Positions 1 through 11,942 of a DNA stretch of 64,000 nt are shown one piece after another. This stretch comes from Xestospongia bergquistia. Taxonomy: Eukaryota > Porifera > Demospongiae > Haplosclerida > Petrosiidae. The DNA lies in the NCBI GenBank assembly GCA_963965975.1, contig OZ014425.1, positions 4,787,501 through 4,851,500 of the forward strand, in the 5' to 3' direction. The notes beneath the pieces are model-generated. The model worked only from the letters and a program-made list of their open reading frames with translations. It had not been told where the DNA came from and made no database searches. The position numbers and the translations under genes are program-made. Every line of letters begins with the position of its first letter. Positions within the stretch are counted from its first letter, which is position 1.

Positions 1-393
1 CTGTAAGACACATCATGATGCTATGTATGTAATTTTTAATTTGTTTTATTAAATTGTGCTAATTGTGAACATACATTACCAGCTGTTTCTGTTACTTTTT
101 TGATTGTCTGTTCATTTTTTTTCTCTGTAAGCAAGGTAACAAAATCTGTTTGTTGCTGGACACTTCAGATTTTGTAACTGGTTGCTATGGAGATTTTTTT
201 GTCCATTACATTTTCTGGTCAATGTAGTTATTGTTGCATTAAATTATGTTATATTACTGACAAAGTTAGTGTAGTTCAAAAAAATTACATCTTAATTATG
301 GGTTAAAAAAATTGGAGAAATAAGTATTGGACTAAAAACTGATAATAACAAAATTTATAATTCCATTAGAAGTGAGAGAGCCAGCTGCATAAT
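1..393. other. 3' flank of the TULP4-like gene
   Basis: AT-rich sequence after the TULP4-like stop codon. I see no coding exon here. It probably holds the 3' UTR of the minus-strand gene, and perhaps part of a gene that lies to the left of the window. Confidence 0.5.
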
Positions 394-1654
394 TTAGACA
401 ATGGATGATAAAGCAACACAGAAGGCTGCAACTGGGGAGAAAGGAGGTTGAAAATCCAGACAAAAGTGCCCAAAACTTGAGCGACCAAACTGTAATACCT
501 AATATAGTAATAAAAGTAGACATTATTAAAGAATATATTAAAAGTAACTAACCACTTCATTGTCTTTCTCAATTTGGAAATTCTTCACTGAGTCCCGATT
601 GATTCTCCCCCCAAAATCAAGTTCAAAAATTCTAAACCTAGGATTCCATTCTGGGTTCTTAGAATATAGAATATTGGAATTGTTTCCCTCAGTAAGTGTA
701 ACTATAATTTGGCGAGGTTCACAAGTCATATAGTAGGTATGAATGTTGAGTGTTCCAAACACAGAAGAATGGTGTAGTGGGGTTAAAAATTTGTAGCGTT
801 TCAGTAGAGTGTTTCCATCGATTTCAGCTATATCTGGAAAATGATTTGAACAATACTGCTGCTGTTCTCCTTGCTCTAAACAAGATTCAGGATTATCAGT
901 ATTAGATACGTCCATCACAGAACCAGCAAGTGAGCAAAAACGACGAAAAAGATTTCCAACACGTCTCCTGTTTTGATTTATTTCAGACCTCATCTGATCT
1001 GATTCAACCACACTCCCCCAGTAATGTTCTCTCTCTCTCTTTGATTTATCTCCTTTGGATAGAAATGTAGGTTTGATAAACCACTTGATATTATATAGTT
1101 TCCCAACTCTTCGTTGAGCTCTAAGAAGAGGAATATATGAACCAAAATGTTCGTATTTTAAGTAGTAAGTATTGGCTTGTCCTCTTTCTTCATCCTCTGG
1201 GACCATGATACAATGCAGTCGCATGTTCTGTGTGAGTGGCGTAAAGAGAGAATGAAAAGATCTAGAGGTATCGATCAATGGCTAAAAGGAACAGAAATTA
1301 TTATTGACATTTAAGATTTATGACCTCAAGTTTAATGCATGAATGTAACAATGATATAAATATGGTCTTATCCCCGATCATTTTATTCTATCTTACTATA
1401 CTTCTCCAAATAATTGTCTTACTGGGAGCAGTGAAGGACGAGTGGCATCTAAAGCATTTATTTCTCGGGATGGCAGTGGAAGTTGACATGGAGTAAACTG
1501 ATTGTGTCTCCACATGGTAGTAGCTATGTATTCACGACATAGTTGATGTAAAGTAGGAATGGTATGCAGGATATCCACACTAAAGAGATGATTGTTGTGA
1601 GCTATGAACAAAGTAGAATCTTCTAACCCCCAGCAAATACATTGCAAGAGAATC

Positions 1655-1719
<65 letters not shown>

Positions 1720-2880
1720 CGAAGGTAGCATAGCAATGATACATTAAATCTCAAAGATATACAGTCGTTTTATATATAATAGAGATTAAGGTGCTTGTGT
1801 ACAACAGAGAGAGATAATTACCTCAGTTCCTGGCTCTATCATAAGTAAGTGATCCAAAGAAAAGAGAATATTCCCTTCACTGTTAAGAAATCGAGCTACA
1901 AGAAATGGTGTAGAGGAAGTAGATGAGGTAGCTTGGTATCCTACAATTGTTAGAACAGTTTCTGCTACATTCCATGCAGCTTGACCGTTGATAATGCGAG
2001 TATGTACACACATGCAATGGGTAGTTGTCAAGTTAGGGAAGATAGCAACTTCTCCATCAGCAAGATAAAGAGACAGGCTTTGAGTTGACAACTGTTTTAC
2101 TCCATCAGGTGTGTTAATTTCAACCTCTTGTATTGGTCCAAAATATTGGATATGCAAAACTGGTGTGTTCTCTCTCACCATCATAGTTGAAATAAACTGC
2201 CCGTTTACTGCAGGATCAACATCCATCACTTCTCCTCTCTCGGTTCCAAGAGCAATCCTTGTACCTTGTTTGTTCCACGATAGACACAAAAATTGTGCTT
2301 GAAAACTGAAGACTGTTGCAGCTATAACTTGAACTGCAAATATATTGACTCCATTTAAGCCTGAAAACACTTGTATATGACCTTCTTCACCACAGATACC
2401 AATATAATAACCACATTTACTCCATTGCATATCTGTAATGTGAACTGTAGTTGTGGACTCACAGTCAATTGCGAGAACATTAGCTCTATTTTTCCATATT
2501 TTTATGTTACCCCAGCTGTCATAGGTTGCTAGTCTATCTCCTTGAGGCCTCCAACGAACTAATCTTACCTACATGAAAGATATTATGGAAAAAGTAAGTG
2601 TCTCTACAGATGCAGAATAGTATTCATTTTTAAAACCCACCCCTCCGATGTGTCCGCGTAAATTGAAACTCGACTTGTACAGAGATCCGTTTATCGGAAA
2701 CTCCACGGAACTACTATTACACGGACTGTCTTCTCGAGTTATCCAACTCACACATACACTGCCTTCTTCACTACCAGATGCTAACCAACCACTCTCACAC
2801 TCACAAGAGCTGCTGTTCCAGTGCAAACTACGTAGTTTCCCACCCACAGAACCTTGGTAACGAATGGTAGATGCCCACAT
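394..2880 (-). CDS. TULP4: TULP4-like WD40/SOCS-box/tubby protein
   Basis: Five exons, complement of 394-489, 553-1281, 1402-1653, 1822-2568 and 2641-2880; 687 codons. The first two exons (residues 1-329) hold WD40-type repeats, including GWLASGSEEG and FNLRGH as in TULP4. Residues about 345-385 (LHQLCREYIATT...QLPLPSR) match the SOCS box, which recruits Elongin/Cullin ubiquitin ligase. The last part (ELDFGGRINRDSVKNFQIE, then FGRSSFGHFCLDFQPPF) is the tubby C-terminus. Human TULP4 is over 1500 residues; this copy lacks the long disordered middle, so it is a compact form. The start ATG at 2880 opens directly into the conserved N-terminus. Orthology is strong from order of domains and motifs; the ligase role is inferred. 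Confidence 0.88.
1659..1718. repeat. (GA)n microsatellite, intron of TULP4-like gene
   Basis: About 60 bp of GA. On the minus (sense) strand it reads (CT)n and ends four bases before the acceptor AG at 1654-1655, so it forms the polypyrimidine tract of this intron. Confidence 0.95.
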
Positions 2881-3159
2881 TAATAATGCTTAATAATAGA
2901 ACAATTAACTGGTACTATTTTCTTGCAATAATATTCCAGTTAAAGTTGAGATTACTTTTAGCTTTAGCACTGCGTCTTTTCTTCACACTTGCAGCTCAAA
3001 AGGGGGTGTTGCTGAACTTATGAACACGTGTGGGCGGGCATATAGATATTTCATGAAAAAAAGTTTGTTTAGTATTTTTAATCAAACAACAAAATAATAT
3101 ATTTAAGTACTCTTTGTTCAATTATTAAATATCAAATTTAAGTACTCTTTGTTCAATTA
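2881..3159. other. Gap between TULP4-like start and ankyrin gene stop
   Basis: About 280 bp separate two minus-strand genes. It must carry the TULP4-like promoter and the 3' end of the ankyrin gene. It also holds an inverted short repeat copy (2991-3039) and part of a 35-bp tandem duplication. Confidence 0.6.
2991..3039 (+). repeat. Inverted copy of a 46-bp element from the ankyrin gene
   Basis: Starting at the CTCAAAAG at 2995, this matches the complement of 6707-6756 at about 40 of 46 positions, with one single-base deletion. The two copies lie in opposite orientation. No open frame survives here. Confidence 0.8.
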
Positions 3160-3170
3160 TTAAATATCAA
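3101..3170. repeat. Exact 35-bp tandem duplication over the ankyrin gene stop codon
   Basis: Positions 3101-3135 and 3136-3170 are identical. The second copy contains the last codons and the TAA (3160-3162) of the minus-strand ankyrin gene; the first copy now lies in its 3' UTR. Confidence 0.95.
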
Positions 3171-6100
3171 AATTGATCATGTTTTCAAAGTCTTGAAAAA
3201 CTCTGTCAATTTCTGAGTGACGTTTTGGTGGTGGTTCTATAAGATCAATGATATAAATTTACATAAACAATTTACAAGGTTTACTTACCAACTATAATAG
3301 GGACTTCTGTTGTCAGAGATACTGTTGGGTCACTGGCACTCTGTACTTCAAGTGTATATGTACCAACTAAAAATAAATTAAATGAAATGTAATAAATGTA
3401 ATTATTTTATTAAAATATAACCTGGAGACATTGAGATGTTGGTAAAAGTAGCTCGAGAAAGGAATCCATTGTCCTTTGATATCAGCTGTACTCGATCTTT
3501 CCCAATTATCTGACCACCACCTATAGAAAGGTTCCATTATATAGTCACATGACACATCATGTGATTCTATAGTTACCGTGAATAACAAGGACAAGATCTC
3601 CTACGGTATATGGGTCACTCATGATGGAGAATTCAGGTAACTAAGAGATATAAAATAAATACATATCATATGTTTGACTACATATCATACTGGTTTGCTC
3701 TCTGTGGCTTTGGTCTGAGGAGGGATAGCCCAGCGCAAATTGCAGGGAGGGTAATCTAAATTGAAACAGAAGAGCATACACAAATTAAGATGATCAGGAA
3801 CAAATTTTTATGATTTTGGTGACAATTAAAGAAGTTATTTTATCAACAATCATAACTACATTAAAATGAAATCAAATTCTCACATTTTGATCTCAAGGAT
3901 TTTCCTTTAGCAACTATCTTTTGTCGATCAGCTGCATTTAAAACCTAAAGTACACACATATCGTCATGGTAATCTTTATATTATACTTACAATGGGTTTT
4001 AATTCGTCAACAGTAAAAATAGCCAGTTCACTTAATTGATTATATCCCTATTAAAAGGATTATAATTATAATTATTATATATACTCTATTTATGGGAGCT
4101 CAAAAACTATACAGAATTTTATTTCATGTGGGATGGGGTTCAACAAACAATACTATAATAGTTACATTACCTTCTCTGCAATTTTCTTTATGTAGCGTGT
4201 CATATCTAACTCCTTAAAAAAATCAATCAAACCTGTCTCTGAAGAACATTGAAAATAAAAGAAATAATTAATTATTAAGTATTATTAAGGACCTTATTAA
4301 TAATTAATTATTGGGTGATTATTATTATTATTATTATTATTATTAATCATTACCATATCCATAAAATTCAATACTTGAGATTGCAGTCACATGATCCCCA
4401 TAATTATCAGCAATAACAATACGCCAAAACTATGCAAAAATATTATTAAATGTAATTATCTAAATATAATGTACCTACCTGAGAAGTGGCATAGAAACCT
4501 TTAAAATCTTGTCCCTCCGCTAATGTAATAAAGAGAGCAATGGTCAAGTGTCAATTCATCTGACCATCAATCCATACATCCATTAATCCATTCACTCATC
4601 CTTCAACTCAATTGACTCACGAGGAAGTTCCATTTCCTCAGGACCTACTAAATCAGCTTTGTATTTTCCCACAGTAGTCCAAGGACCACTAGAACATAAC
4701 ACATTATGGCCACCTTCAAATATGACAACATGATCACATACCTTAGAGACGTTGCTGTCTCTACTGAAAAGGAATAAATCATTTTCTTATTGCCCCTAAA
4801 TTATTAATATTAATTAATTGTAATTATAATAGCTGATATATTGATCTTACCATCCATATATTCTGACTCCAGTTAGTGTATAATCTGATTCCAAGTCAAA
4901 TGCAACCTGTAGATATAAATCACATGATAGTCACATGATATTCGTATTCTTATAATACTTACCCAGTTGTAAGCACCAGGTGCAGGTATAAGCCAGTAAC
5001 TGCAAGGATCAGCTAAAATGGATCACACATAATACATTATTGATCATATAAATTGAAGAAGATAATTCCTTACGATCATGCAAGGAAGTGACTGGATGTT
5101 TCTTTGTGGCAGCACTGCAATGCTCTCCATCATTCTTCAACCAAGCTTTACGATTCCTTAACAAACAATGAACAACTAGAATATAATATAGATATTAATT
5201 TTGATTACTAAAGGAGGTTTTTTCTTACATGAAATATGTTCGTCATCAGTTTCATCAATGCTCTTCTGACGTGTGTTCATAAGCTGTACCTGAACAAACC
5301 AATAAGATTTAATATTTCATGATTTTAAGAAAATATTTTAATCAAATACATTTCTGTCTAACTCTATAGAAAAAATTGTCTACATCAAATTAATGTATTA
5401 GAATAGATTATAAAACAATGCAGAGAACAATATATACCATTTTAAAATTAGAGTTTAACTTACTCTAGCAACTCGAGGTTTCTTTCCATGGTATTCTCTA
5501 ATCAATTTCATGAAGTCATCTTGTCGATGTTCAGGATGCTTTGTAATCAAATCAACAACTGACTCGTTTTGTCCATTTCTCATACCAGCCTGAGCACCAA
5601 AACTTAATAATAGAGCAGCAACTTCTTTTCTAAATGAAACAATAACTTTTATTTTAACATTTATTTTAACAATTATATTAACAATTATATTAACAATTAT
5701 TTTAACATTTATTTAATAAAAAGTTTTACCTAAAATATCTCACAGCCTCATGTAGTGGCATATTGCCTAGGAAGAAAAAAAAATTAAAGGATGAGCATTA
5801 TAATTTAACTTTGTCAGACTTTGCTTACCTGTGTCAGAATCAAAACAATTAGGATCCATTCCTGCTTCTAATAAAATCTCCACTACCTCCTTTCGACCTA
5901 TAATATATAGAATATTACCATAGGATCCGAAAGGTGAGTTTATTACCTTTTGTTGCAGCTTCAATCATAATTTTTGGAGATTTTAAAGCTTCATTGTCAG
6001 CATCTACCAAAACAGCAACAGCCTCTGAAAATAAAATAAATTATATATTATAAATGAGAGTGCCTATGAATGACAGAAAGAATCAATACCTTTACGATTG

Positions 6101-6183
6101 TATCTGATAGCGAGATCAAGAGGAGTGTCTCCTGCATTGTTAGCAAGCAAAGGACTAGCATCATTCTAAATGAAGAAAAACAA

Positions 6184-6216
<33 letters not shown>

Positions 6217-8694
6217 GACACATATGCATATAATTACACATACTTGAAGTAACTTTATAATTGTCAAAGTTTTTCCAGGAGGACAATATTGACAGGCATA
6301 ATGAAGTGGTGTGTTACCTTCCTTGTTAGTGACTGCAGGCTAAATAAGAGAGACAATTATCACATTGATCAATTGGTACTTACCCATGCTCCATTTAACA
6401 ACAATAACTCCACAATTTCAGACCTATTTTGCCAAGCTGCCATGTGTAGTGCTGTGTTACTATACAAGAGATGATACCAATATAGATATATAGAGATAAT
6501 ACAACCAATATGAATTATTATTGAGTTATTTACTTATTAATATTTAATTGACAATTAAAAGAAGTTAAAAATACAAAAAATATAATAATTTGTTGATATT
6601 TTTTGTACCCTTGATTATCTTTAGCATGTATATCAGCAGAAAACGATATAAGTGTGTAAGATACATCTCTGTGACCTAGAAATGATAACAAAATAGTCAT
6701 GTACAAGCACGCCCACATGTGTTCATTAGTTCAACAACATCCCTCTTTTGAGCTACAAAAGGTAAGTGTTAAAACAGTACAACAATAAACAATGACACAC
6801 TAATTTTAAGCTTGAGGTTCTAAACTACTAGCAGCTGTACCATCTGTTTAATAAACATTAAAAAAACTGGTCATTTAGATCATCTCTAGGTTATGTGGTA
6901 TGTACTACAAATACCGTCTACTTAATGTGTTACTTCATATTACATTCTTTCTACAACAATTATCATATTGTTAATAAGTGTCAATGAACACTTTTCTATG
7001 AACATTGCTAAGGTAGTCCCCACCACACCTATGTTACTATGGTATCAGTGTCCACAACAAACAAATAAACACCTCCACATGACTTCTATGAATTAAACAA
7101 TTTTAATATCTATTTTCTGACCATTTAGTGATGCTAAAATAAGCGATGTCACTCCATTTTCATCTCTACAATTTACATCAACATGAGGAGAGACTTCTTT
7201 ATGCATAATAACAGGAAGAGAAGGACGACGTGTAGGAACATTAGTACCAGTTTCTTCCTCGGCAATGTCCTCTAGACGATCACGTGAGAGCCATCTTTTC
7301 AAAGGATTTGTGAGGCCTTTGAGAATGTTCTAAAAGAGTATAAGGTATAGCTATATATATAAATGACTCCTCTGCTACATAGTTTAAGGTTAGCAGTTGT
7401 ATGGTGATAAACTATTAAAATTTATCGGTTATTTCACAAAAAGAGCCTACAGTCTAAACAAACCTTTAGTTTTAAAGAAGCTCAAAGACTTAATTAATCT
7501 TTCAAACTCTTTGTTAGACTTTTAGCTTGCCAACATTTGATAGCAGCTGAAATAATGTCTATATTGTGTCTGATTGGCCAAAACAGTAATTAGAAAAGTT
7601 CATAGAAAATTGTCTATAAATTGTAACCATCCAGCTGCCATTGTCTTTTTGGCAATTGGCCAGCTGGAAAGGAAACATGAGTTTTGTAGAATTTCCATTT
7701 AAAGCTCACAACTGTTAACAATGTTGACAAAATCTATGTGATGTAGAATTTTGATGTTGCCAAAAATATAGCTTAATTATTACATTCATTAGCCATGACA
7801 CCTAGATATAGTTATTAAATAATTAGAGGAAAGGGAAAAACAGCCAAAAAGAAGTCATTATTATATAGGGAGAATTTTGAATAAGCTATAACTTTGTAAC
7901 TTCATAGTTCTCAATACATCATGTACATGTAATTGTACATGTATAAATGTCAGTCATGATTAACAATGTGATCATTTATGTGGGCACACTGTCAATTCCT
8001 ATTTTGGCTACAAGTGTGTAAAGTGTCCACTTATCATTTTCCACCCTTGGGTTATTTATGGCTGCTGCAATATTACCTCATGACCCCATACTGGGAAGAA
8101 CAGCTTGGTGTATGTACTAATATGGTTGCATTAATTTTGTTGACACAATTCTATAGCTCCCACTGATATACTATGTAAACTAGTATAATGGAATTTGCTA
8201 CAAATATGCATCACAGAACAGAGTAGCTTAAATTAATAATAAATTGGGTGCTGTGGAATTTTTCTTTGCAACTAGAGTATTCAAATCATGGACTAAGTAA
8301 TTACTGTTAATGTGTAGGACTGTTCTCATGTGTAGATATGTGAGGATTCCTTTATGCTTATTAACACATTTATTTCACTAATTGTCTTGATGTTTTTGAT
8401 GAGTGGCTTCTAATGGTGTGTAGGACTATATATACACAAAACATTCAAAAAGTAACAGCAACGATTAAAGTTGTTAGTTTAAGTTAATGTTTTAGTAATG
8501 CATATATACATAATATTCTATTTGTTATATATTTGTTATATATATATATGTAATTGTTATTTACATTGCACTTAAAGTTAATTGTGTTACAATCAGTATA
8601 ATCATTATATCAGATCACTAACCTCAACTCTGGAATTACTGCCTGATGCTGCATATTTCAGGAGTTGTTGTTCTTTGCTCGTTTTTGCGGACAT
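3160..8694 (-). CDS. Ankyrin-repeat/discoidin-like/SAM protein
   Basis: Complement of 3160-3236, 3289-3366, 3422-3520, 3577-3640, 3691-3755, 3884-3944, 3991-4047, 4171-4238, 4354-4429, 4479-4519, 4621-4763, 4851-4906, 4963-5012, 5074-5175, 5229-5289, 5464-5629, 5730-5766, 5829-5897, 5947-6024, 6090-6165, 6244-6339, 6384-6459, 6609-6675, 7122-7329 and 8623-8694; 25 exons, 680 residues. The N-terminus (MSAKTSKEQQLLKYAASG) resembles ANKS proteins, and about seven ankyrin repeats follow. Next is a galactose-binding/F5/8C-like segment (VAFDLESDYTLTGVRIYG ... FWRIVIADNYG), then a SAM domain (TGLIDFFKELDMTRYIKKIA). The C-terminus looks like a beta-sandwich. No signal peptide is seen, so it is probably cytoplasmic. 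I do not know a named family with this order. Joining 7122 directly to 6675 gives a perfect ankyrin repeat (NGHRDVSYTLI). Confidence 0.82.
6707..6756 (-). repeat. Short dispersed element inside an ankyrin-gene intron
   Basis: It has splice-like edges and could be read as a 36-bp in-frame cassette exon (6717-6752), but including it breaks an ankyrin repeat. It has an inverted copy at 2991-3039, so a repeat is the better reading. Confidence 0.65.
7330..8622 (-). other. First intron of the ankyrin gene
   Basis: About 1.3 kb of AT-rich sequence without an exon I can support. It is by far the longest intron of this gene and the likely place for regulatory elements. Confidence 0.6.
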
Positions 8695-8867
8695 CTTGTA
8701 CTTGTAATATATCTTCAGACTTGCTATAGTGAGTATTCCTTGCAGTGAATAGAACTTTTATCGTTCATTGATTATAGGTGCGGCTCGGAAATTTAGACCA
8801 CACCCAATTGTTAGGTGGAGCTGTGGGTATGGGTGGGGCTCAACAATCACACCGAACCTTGACCAAA
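8695..8867. promoter_or_regulatory. Bidirectional promoter, ankyrin gene/FBXL5
   Basis: The two start codons are 173 bp apart on opposite strands. A possible small 5' UTR intron of FBXL5 lies inside (donor GTGAGT at 8729, acceptor AG at 8776-8777). Confidence 0.6.
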
Positions 8868-11800
8868 ATGCCTACTGTCCCAGAAGAGTTGGATGTCTTC
8901 TACGCTCCTCACAGATATATGAAGATGTTGGTACAGGACATTGAGGACTTAATGAAGAACACTAATTTCACAAACTTTGATGAGTATCTGAGTTTTTTAC
9001 ACAATTTGAGTCAAAGATTTCATGTCTTCAAGACTCATGAAGAAATCGAGAATAATTACATACTACAGGCTCTGTTGCCTAGGTAACCTTTAAGTTTATA
9101 CAATACTTAATTGTTGTATAATTAATTTCACTGTATAATGTACAATGTACCGTCTGTTTATAAATGATTTAAGGGTGTGGTTTAAGGGTGTGGTTTAATG
9201 GTTCACACTAAATATGTACTTCCTGCTAATAAAGTTTACCTTGTCCAACTACTTAAATAATCCATATATCCATTACATACATGATGTATCCATTGTGTAT
9301 AAACATATATTCATTACATACATGATGTATCCATTGTGTATAAACATATATCCATTACATACATGACGTATCCATTGTGTATAAACATATATCCATTATT
9401 CATACATTATATATCCATTGTGTATAAGCATATATCCATTACATACATGACGTATCCATTGTGTATAAACATGTATCCATTACATATATAATATATCCAT
9501 TGTGTATAAACATATATCCATTACATATATAATATATCCATTGTGTATAAACATATATCTATTACTCATATATGATATTCATATACTGTTACATGATATG
9601 TATCCATTACACAGACATAATGCATCCATTACAAATACATTTATTATTCATTGATATCCCGTTAGAATTTCAAACAACGTCAAGACAACGCTGTCAAATG
9701 ATCTTCACTCTGATAATCGTATTGCTGACCTCATGAACTTAGTTGACTCTGCTCCAAAGTCAGGAAGTAACCAGGAGACCTGGTCCTCCTTAGGAGAACA
9801 GATCAAGGGAGCTATTGCAGAGTTCACAGTTGATTTTATTCCTCACATGAATGAAGAAGAGGAGGTAATAAATTCATAACACCATCATAGTAACCATGGT
9901 GATTAATATATATGTGGTTGCAAAGTTATTTTCTTAGTAGTAAAACAGATGGCAAGTTAAGAGCATTAAATATTATACTTGAAATTGACTGCCATTTTAT
10001 TTATCGGTGATCACCGTGGTTACCAGATGCCTACATCAGTACTACTACATGTGTCATTTTGAGGCATTTGATTACTCACACAAATTTTATAGGTATTTAT
10101 GCCATTACTAATGGAACACTTCACAGAGTCTGAGCTCAGAGAACTAACTCTCACTGTAATGGAATTACATCATATTAACAAGACATACCTCAAAGAAAGT
10201 AAGTCATAAAAACATATTATATCTAAAAACACCTGAAAAATAATATACTAATACAATAGATATTTATAAGATAGATATATTTTAAAAAATAATAAATGCT
10301 TTACATTTTTTGTATCTAAAGAGTCTGAAAGTCAACTTCGAAAGAAAACATCTCAAACACCTACATCTCCATCTCTTGTTGATCTTCCACCTGAGATTCT
10401 TATCAAGATATTTTCCTACCTTGGTCCACTTGATCTCTGTCGTATGAGTCAGGTACATTCTTCCTTCTCTGATGTCAGTTTTGATGGAAGTTTGTGGAGA
10501 TATCTTCATCCAGTGTGCTGGGCTGAAGGTCATTGGGACTTCTTTATTCCTCTACATACTAATAAAGAGGTTTGTCTATTTTGTCTATTGGTTCATTCAT
10601 TTGTTATCATTCCTATAGTTATCTCATAGTGATGTCATAGAATATAATACTGCCAAAAAATTACTGGCATTTGGCGACTCTGTAAATGCTCGTTTATGCC
10701 TTAAGTATGAGGGTTGTACTAATATGGTAGATAATGATAACATGAGAGTTGAGAAAGAAATTCGAATTATGGATGGACTAATTAATTACTTACTACCAAA
10801 AGTTGGTCCCTACGTGGACACTCTGGATCTTGCTTACGGAATAAGCGTGACTAGTGAAATGGTTAGTATTAGTTAACATTGTTGCTGTAAATTTCATATG
10901 TCACAGGTCAATCAAATGTTAAAGTTTTGTCCTAATGTCCACCATCTTGACCTCTCTCACACTTCAATTACAGACCTTGCTTTTCAAGGGTAAGTGATAA
11001 CTTTACATTGTACAATGATAATATTTTATTTCTACTAGACTGGTTGATCCAACAGGTAACAGAGAGGTACTGGAGTATATTGATTTGTCTGGCTGTTCTT
11101 TGATTACGGATACAAGTCTCCTGCGGATAGCATGGGCATGTTCCCCTTCATCTCCAACCCCTCGTCTTTATTGTACTAATTGCTCATGCGGCAATGAAGA
11201 TAATAGTATTATTGAAGATCCAGGAGGGAAAGAGCCTATGTTGCAGTATTTGATATTAGCTGGATGTCATCTAATAACTGATGTGGGACTGAGGTATGGA
11301 AAATACACATGGGAACAAGTCCTTAATTTAGTATGGAACGAGTCATTAATTTAATAGTGGAATGAATCCTTATTTTAGTATAGGATTAAGTCATTAATTT
11401 GCTATGATATGTATTCCTAGATTAAATCTTACAGGAACGAGCCTGTAGGTGTTGGAATGAACCTGCAAGTAATGGAATGAGTCTGCAATACATTATCGAC
11501 CATTTAAGGCTCGATAACAAAGTGTTATTAACGTGATTGTATTGGTCCAACAATAGTTAACACAAGTTAATTATAGTTACATATAAGCAAATGTCAGTCT
11601 ATTCTGCTATAAAAGGTTTCTACCAAAAATGTGCTTTATAGACAGGTTGTCTCCCTTGAAGGGTATCATAATTTTACAAGTATGTTCATTTAATCTCTCT
11701 TTCTCCTCAATAGAGCACTTGCATTAGGATCTGGTCTACCTCAGCTGAGATATCTTGAACTTTCTGGATTGTCACGTATCTCCGCAAGAGGGCTTAATGA

Positions 11801-11942
11801 ACTTGTCTCAGCTTGTCCGAGACTGAAACCAGAACATTTGTTTTATTGTGACAATGTTCAGAATGGGCCTCATTCTACAGAAGCAAATGGATGTCAAGAT
11901 GAGGGCGGAGTTGGATGTTGTCGAAGTATCTTTCAGACTTGA
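8868..11942 (+). CDS. FBXL5: FBXL5, iron-sensing F-box/LRR protein
   Basis: Eight exons: 8868-9082, 9666-9864, 10093-10198, 10322-10569, 10619-10861, 10907-10989, 11039-11293 and 11714-11942; 525 residues. FBXL5 is the SCF subunit that targets IRP2 and senses iron and oxygen through a hemerythrin domain. The diiron ligands are present: H15 (FYAPHRYMK), H57, E58 and E61 (THEEIEN), H86 (DLHSDN), and the FIPHMNEEEE helix. The F-box is at DLPPEILIKIFSYLGPLDLC and leucine-rich repeats follow. The C-terminus keeps four cysteines (C495, C510, C518, C519), matching the human 2Fe-2S ligands. It is shorter than human (691) because the variable insert between LRRs is reduced. An in-frame Met at 8778 is possible, but 8868 (MPTVPEELDVF) matches the family start. 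AATAAA is at 12136. Confidence 0.94.
9262..9575. repeat. Minisatellite, about 41-bp unit, FBXL5 intron 1
   Basis: About seven imperfect copies of a unit containing ATCCATTACATACATGA and ATCCATTGTGTATAAACAT. It takes up over half of the intron. Confidence 0.85.

Noticed and set aside
6717-6752. 36-bp cassette exon of the ankyrin gene
   Set aside because: It keeps the frame, but leaving it out rebuilds a perfect ankyrin repeat, and the segment belongs to a short repeat with an inverted copy elsewhere.
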